From: JANQLU01 sp964434955
Lineage (GTDB): Bacteria; Planctomycetota; Planctomycetia; Pirellulales; Pirellulaceae
NCBI GenBank assembly: GCA_964434955.1
Contig: CAYSXI010000050.1
Location: forward strand, 1 to 28,659
DNA length: 28,659 nt
Direction: 5' to 3'
Shown: one piece after another, positions 24,281-28,659 of the stretch
How positions within the stretch are numbered: position 1 is the first letter of the stretch
Layout: every line of letters begins with the position of its first letter
Made by a program: the position numbers and the translations under genes
The notes under the pieces: model-generated
What the model was told of the DNA's origin: nothing
The model's input: the letters and a program-made list of their open reading frames with translations, nothing else
Database searches by the model: none

Positions 24281-27043
24281 ATGAAATTCCGTATTTGCGA
24301 GACGATTGTGATCTGCCAAAAGCACTCGACGAACCTTGTTCGATACTTCGGCCAAAAGGCCTTCGTCTTTGCTTTGATGCTCCTGACGTGGAGCCAGGCC
24401 AAGGCCCAACTTTTCGAGCCGGGATTTTTGATCAACGGAAAATCCTATCCGGGAGCGATCTTGGAAAAGCTCGAGCGTGGCCAAGCGATTTTTGATATCG
24501 GCAAAGAGAAAAAAATACGCGCCTCGCTCGTCGATCTCAAGAAATCGGAACTGGAAATCATCTGTCGCAAAGTTCTCGAGTCAATTGAGACGATGGGAGC
24601 CGCTGAAAAGAAAAAACTGTTTGCGAATCTCAAATCTCGAAGTTGGCTGATTGATGGAAAGCGTCTCAAAGCCAAGCTGACGACCGCGGACCATATGATA
24701 ACGATCGAGTATCGGACTTCTCGCAACTCCAGGCTGACGAATCGAAAAGTTTCGGTTGTGCAAATGAGTCGTAACGATCTCGTCTACGTACTCCGAAGTA
24801 TTGGCACTTCCTATCGGCCACCGGCCGACGCCAAGCCAGTTGCTAAAGGTGGCTTGAAAGAGTTTCGGCTACGGCCGACCGAAAAGGGGAGTGCTTTTCA
24901 GGCGGTTCGTCTTGATCGGGAGTCTTTGACGATCGTTTCGATCGACTCGAACAAGAAGATGGCCTGGTATTCGGCCAAGGACGGAAAACTCCTACAGTCA
25001 AAACAGATGGACAGCAAAATTGAGTCCTACCATCTTGGACCAAAGGGCCGCTGGATCATCACGACTTCTCCTTCTGAAGACAAAAACCGGAGTGTCACGA
25101 CCGAGCTTTGGTCCACACGCAGCGGCGAGAAATTAAGGCAGTTCCGGGGAACAGCAAAATCCGTAAGTTTTGACCCGAGCGGAAACACGATTGCTGTTTT
25201 GCAAAACCTGGATTTCCCCGGCGCCGACCGAGATAAAGTCCGCCAGCGGATGGTCTTTTGGAATCTGGAAAAAAACTCCGAGTTCAAATGGGATACGGTC
25301 ACCGGAATCGTGACCGAGCCCTGCGAGCAGATAGTTCTTTCTCCGAATGCGCGTTGGCTGTTTCAGATCGACCAAATGGGCAACTTCATGCTGCGCGAAG
25401 TCAGGACCAAAAACGAACTCAAATTGGATGTCGCGAGGCTGACGCGTTTTCCGGATTCCGATGGTGTCTTGTTCTCACCCGATAGCCAGAGCATTCTGTT
25501 TAGTCGCCAGGGCGTTCACCATGTGTTCGACTTGGAGCGGAAACGCATGATTGAAAAATTCAAAACGGATGCAGATCAGTTGTCGAAGTTTTCGCGGTTC
25601 TTTGGCAAAGAAAACGAGTACCTTTTTGGGCGAGGCGAAAAAGGGAAACTGGCGGTCTGGGATCGCAAGTCCGGTAAGCTCGTTACCTGGATCGCCCATC
25701 GTGATGGGGTCGATTGTGCCGAGGTCAGCCCTGACGGCAAATATTTGATCACGACCAACCTGGAAGGAATGGAAACTTTCGTTTGGGACTTGGGAGATCG
25801 GAAAAAGGTTGCTGCCCTAAAACCGTCTTTGCTGAGAACCAAACCGATACAGGAATTGAAATTCGGTCGGAAGAACCAGCGAATATTCTGTTCTTCGGGG
25901 ATACAAGTTGAGTGCTACAACCTGAACGCACTTATTGAAGAATACAAGAATCGATTGGTTGCTGCGAAGGGAGATGACAAAAAAGGTCCGGCGGCAAAAA
26001 AACCGATTCTCGTTGGCAAAAATTCCGATCATCGAAGGAAGGCTGCCCTCCGCCCCCTTCCCGCCGAGGCCAATGGGCTGGCGATTTGGCGGTCCAAGCC
26101 TTTGGATCGCGACGATCTCAACGAAGAAACCAAGTATCGTGTTTTATGGCAGTATGCGACAAACTCCGTTGTCGCGTTAAACTTTTTCGCCAGGGCTGGC
26201 TCGCAAAAAGACTTCGAAACGCTAGGTCAAACAGAGATGGCCGGGGTCTACGCAACCGGTTGGCCGAATACAAACGGGTTTGGTAGGGCAAGTCAAAAGA
26301 ATCCAGCGGAGATTACATTTGTCCAGTATGAAAAACCTATCGATATCGAGTCGTTGAAAAAGCTGCTGTCCAAAAAGTTCCGAGGCGATGGCATCGTCGA
26401 GCGGACCGTCGACGAGAAAACATTTCTTGTCAGTGAAAATGGGAAGTTTGCCGTCTACATGCCTTCGCCAAACAGCATGCATTTTTCAACCCAAGTCGAG
26501 GCAATCAAAAAGCTGGTGGTTGATGACGAGTTGGAACCTTCGAAACTCGCGGCTCAAGCCATCGTCGCGACACAATCGAATCAGCTGTTTATTCATGTTG
26601 ACCGCAAAGTCATAAGAACCTATTCGTTGTTCCTCTATTCCGTATCCAGCCCGCCCGAAGATTCGGAACATGTACCCGAAGAATACAAAGAATGGGCCCA
26701 AGAGCTGACACCGACCATTCTTCTGCTCAACGGGAACGTAACTCAAGTTTCGGCATGGGTCGACAAGGAACGGATTCAAATCATGCTGGAATGTGATGAC
26801 GAAGCCAACGCTAAGAAGCTCAGAGAGAAACTGCCCAAGTTTTTGAAGTTGGCAATCTGCTGGTTTCGATTGTTCTTGTTCGAGAACCCGGAAGAGGCGA
26901 CCGCCAGCTGCGAGACACTTTTTGATTCGATCCAACTAGAACGAAAAGACGATCAAATCACATTCGAACTGTCGCAAAAGGCGCTATCGAAGTTTCTCGG
27001 TGAGATTGAGAAACTCAAGAGCAAACATTTTTTTGAGCCGTGA
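24281..27043 (+). CDS. Exported beta-propeller (WD40-like) protein with unknown C-terminal domain
   Basis: 920 residues from ATG at 24281 (a GTG at 24272 is also possible). A signal-like segment AFVFALMLLTWSQAKA (27-42) follows a rather long N-region. Residues 45-105 (FEPGFLINGKSYPGAILEKLERGQAIFDIGKEKKIRASLVDLKKSELEII) loosely resemble an SHD1-type beta domain used by planctomycete proteins. About 190-570 has WD40-like blades (VSFDPSGNTIAVLQ, VLFSPDSQSILFSR, AEVSPDGKYLITTNLEGMETFVWDLGD). From about 600 to 915 there is an alpha/beta domain I cannot name (GSQKDFETLGQTEMAGVYATGWPNTNGFG, then KPIDIESLKKLLSKKFRGDGIVERTVDEKTFLV). Divergent from the ECF sigma gene with about 200 bp between starts, so it may be controlled by it. 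Probably a binding or scaffold protein; function unknown. Confidence 0.85.
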   Translation: MKFRICETIVICQKHSTNLVRYFGQKAFVFALMLLTWSQAKAQLFEPGFLINGKSYPGAILEKLERGQAIFDIGKEKKIRASLVDLKKSELEIICRKVLESIETMGAAEKKKLFANLKSRSWLIDGKRLKAKLTTADHMITIEYRTSRNSRLTNRKVSVVQMSRNDLVYVLRSIGTSYRPPADAKPVAKGGLKEFRLRPTEKGSAFQAVRLDRESLTIVSIDSNKKMAWYSAKDGKLLQSKQMDSKIESYHLGPKGRWIITTSPSEDKNRSVTTELWSTRSGEKLRQFRGTAKSVSFDPSGNTIAVLQNLDFPGADRDKVRQRMVFWNLEKNSEFKWDTVTGIVTEPCEQIVLSPNARWLFQIDQMGNFMLREVRTKNELKLDVARLTRFPDSDGVLFSPDSQSILFSRQGVHHVFDLERKRMIEKFKTDADQLSKFSRFFGKENEYLFGRGEKGKLAVWDRKSGKLVTWIAHRDGVDCAEVSPDGKYLITTNLEGMETFVWDLGDRKKVAALKPSLLRTKPIQELKFGRKNQRIFCSSGIQVECYNLNALIEEYKNRLVAAKGDDKKGPAAKKPILVGKNSDHRRKAALRPLPAEANGLAIWRSKPLDRDDLNEETKYRVLWQYATNSVVALNFFARAGSQKDFETLGQTEMAGVYATGWPNTNGFGRASQKNPAEITFVQYEKPIDIESLKKLLSKKFRGDGIVERTVDEKTFLVSENGKFAVYMPSPNSMHFSTQVEAIKKLVVDDELEPSKLAAQAIVATQSNQLFIHVDRKVIRTYSLFLYSVSSPPEDSEHVPEEYKEWAQELTPTILLLNGNVTQVSAWVDKERIQIMLECDDEANAKKLREKLPKFLKLAICWFRLFLFENPEEATASCETLFDSIQLERKDDQITFELSQKALSKFLGEIEKLKSKHFFEP

Positions 27044-27074
27044 GGTGCGAATCTCCAACGAGAAGCGTGTCGGG

Positions 27075-28185
27075 TCACTTTTTCTTCACCCGACTCCCAA
27101 GCTCGCGGTTCACGGCGGCTTGCAAATCAGGGTTGGAGCGGATGGAAAGATGTTTGAGCGTGGGAATCGTCTTGATGACTTTTAGGACATGTTCGGGTGT
27201 CAGGTCTTGTCCGTTGATGAATGCCGACTCGAGGCTTGGATGACTCGAAAATGCGGCAAACTGTTGGTCCGTGAGAACGGGCTGCCTTAGCGCGACAATC
27301 TCCAGTTTCGGAAGTCCGGCTATGGCCCGAACGCCTTGATCATCAATCTTCTTCGTCGTTAACTCGAGATGCCTTAATCGTTTGAGGCCGGCAACCGAGC
27401 GAAAGCACTTTTCGGTTAGTTCCGGCGAGTACACCCCATAACCTTTCGAGTCGATTGGATTGACTCAAAAGATCGATTCCTTCATCCGTGAACCGCTTCG
27501 AGCTTACATTAAGCCACTTCAAGTTTTTGCATCGGGTTCCCAGTCGCCGCAACGTTTCATCGGTCAACTGGTCGGAGGCAATTTCAAGGTGCTCGAGCCC
27601 CGGTAGTCCGCTCGTCAAATCTTTAACGAACTGATCGGAGAACGAAACTTCACCCAGAATGCATAGGTCGCGCAGCGATTTTGCTTTCACCAAGTGTTTG
27701 ACGCAGTCGTCAGTGGCGGTCGGGCCCGGCTTTCCGTGCCCATTGGTGTTGGCGTTGAACTCGAGACACTCCAGTTCCGGAAGGTCGCCAATGAACCGCA
27801 GGTCCTCATCACGCATGAATTGTTTGCACAGATGAATCGCTTCCAGTTTCTTGAGCTTCGAAAGTTCGTTCAGTTTGCCATCGACCGTGACATACTCAGA
27901 ATCGACTCCGGCAAATCCCATTTTGAGTTCGACCAAATTCTTCAACTTGGCAAGATAGCGAATGTCTTGCCTGGTTATCTCGGTGCCATAAACAAAATGG
28001 ACGGACTCCAGCTTGGGATACTCGTGAAGCTTCGCTTGCTCGAGACCCGCAGCGCCAAAATAATCGACGCCAACCACTTCCCCCTTGTCGCGAATCAAGC
28101 GAAACCCGGGGCGAGAATTTTGCGCGGCAACCTGTTGAGAAAACAGAAAGGTGATCAGAATCAATCGTGCCGATCTTGATAACAT
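27075..28185 (-). pseudogene. Exported leucine-rich-repeat protein with an apparent single-base frameshift
   Basis: ATG at 28185 opens a signal peptide (MLSRSARLILITFLFSQQVAA), then LRR units such as LKNLVELKMGFAG, LPELECLEFNAN, LPGLEHLEIASDQLTDETLRRL and LKWLNVSSKRFTDEGIDLL. After RLERLW the frame loses LRR character and stops at 27343. The other frame takes up the pattern at once: YSPELTEKCFRSVAGLKRLRHLELTTKKIDDQGVRAIAGLPKLEIVAL, ending at 27075. One extra base in the CCCC run at 27434-27437 explains this; removing it gives one 369-residue protein. The span is 1111 bp, one more than a multiple of three. It may be a sequencing error or a young pseudogene. Convergent with the propeller gene, 31 bp apart. 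Confidence 0.82.
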
Positions 28186-28292
28186 TGAGCCCGGCGAAGC
28201 AAGAATTCGACAGTGATGGAGATAGCGAATCAATCGATTCTCTTGTATTTTCTGTTCTGCATCCATTAGCCATTCAACCATTAGCGCATCCC

Positions 28293-28659
28293 ATGAATCA
28301 GGAAACATCGCCGCGACAGATATTTGTCCTTGCGATCGCGTGCATCATCGCCTTGGTTGCGTCGGTGGGAGTTTTCATTCTTTCCCTGTTCGATATTTCC
28401 AACATTTACTGTAGCACGATTCCTTTTCTGTTGGCATTTATTCTCTGTGCAATCGCTATGTATTACGGCAAGCAGCGATTGAATGAGCAGCGGATCCGCG
28501 ATCGTGAGCATTTTGGTAGTGAGCCGGTTGAGAAAAACGCTGACGATGAAGAAGAACGACCGATCACGATCCAGTTTGATATTCGCTTGTTGTTTTTGAC
28601 GATGGTTTTGGTCAGCTTGAATTTCGCTGGCGGATTCTTGATACCCGACCAACATCTTT
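28293..28659 (+). CDS. Membrane protein of unknown function, cut by right edge
   Basis: ATG at 28293 opens a frame that runs to the window end without a stop (122 residues seen). It starts MNQETSPRQIFVLAIACIIALV. Membrane segments are at about 10-32 (FVLAIACIIALVASVGVFILSLF) and 43-60 (STIPFLLAFILCAIAMYYG), followed by a charged cytoplasmic-type loop (QRIRDREHF...DDEEERPITIQ) and a third segment starting near 100 (IRLLFLTMVLVSLNFAGGFLI). No family recognised. It is divergent from the LRR gene with about 107 bp between starts. Confidence 0.75.
   Translation, partial: MNQETSPRQIFVLAIACIIALVASVGVFILSLFDISNIYCSTIPFLLAFILCAIAMYYGKQRLNEQRIRDREHFGSEPVEKNADDEEERPITIQFDIRLLFLTMVLVSLNFAGGFLIPDQHL

Noticed and set aside
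27069..27094. Hairpin GTCGGGT/ACCCGAC as terminator between propeller and LRR genes
   Set aside because: Seven-base stem with a 12-base loop and no following T-tract; it overlaps the LRR stop codon and is only suggestive.
27343..27437. Programmed frameshift in the LRR gene
   Set aside because: No slippery heptamer or downstream structure was seen; a sequence error or mutation in a four-base run is simpler.

Overview
The window reads as part of a member of the Planctomycetota, most likely a Pirellulaceae-type organism (inference from gene content, not from a marker gene). Typical signs are a PSCyt1/DUF1549 c-type cytochrome protein, an ECF sigma factor coupled to a membrane-anchored FecR protein, a PEP-CTERM protein, a very large Ser/Thr kinase with a WD40 propeller beside another ECF sigma gene, a DUF1570-like protein, and secreted leucine-rich-repeat (LRR) proteins. 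Genes are loosely packed, intergenic spaces are long, and most genes in the left half lie on the minus strand. No prophage, transposase, CRISPR array or rRNA gene was seen.

Layout. 1-5521 (minus): ECF sigma factor, a 1153-aa FecR/HEAT/CxxCH protein starting one base after the sigma stop codon, a repeat-bearing gap, then the N-terminal part of a DUF1549 cytochrome protein that runs off the left edge. 6013-10003 (minus): a YugP-like zinc membrane peptidase, a 10-N assembly gap, a DUF3592 membrane protein, and a GT-C-like polytopic membrane protein; the gaps hold a dispersed repeat and a 46-bp tandem palindromic array. 10294-14960: a plus-strand DUF1570-like/LRR protein convergent with a minus-strand operon of an alkaline-phosphatase-superfamily/TPR protein and a sulfotransferase (ATGA overlap). 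15043-16880: a PEP-CTERM gene with a strong terminator, divergent from a creatininase-family hydrolase. 17274-18443: promoter, tRNA-His(GTG) and terminator, then two small divergent genes (a 93-aa unknown and a lipoprotein). 18482-19408 (minus): a secreted GDSL hydrolase. 19697-28659: Ser/Thr kinase-WD40, a second ECF sigma gene overlapping it tail-to-tail, a divergent secreted propeller protein, an LRR gene with an apparent frameshift, and the start of a membrane protein at the right edge.

How the genes may work together (inference). Two envelope signalling modules are visible: sigma plus FecR protein at the left, and kinase plus sigma plus propeller protein at the right. The first probably controls itself and perhaps the DUF1549 gene downstream. 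The phosphodiesterase-TPR/sulfotransferase pair looks like a two-gene enzyme module with an unknown substrate. The least explained items are the dispersed/tandem GAGTG-type palindromic repeat family, the FecR-HEAT-CxxCH fusion, and the DUF1570-like protein whose first zinc-binding His is Gln. I do not see convincing evidence for a complete new defence or mobile system.
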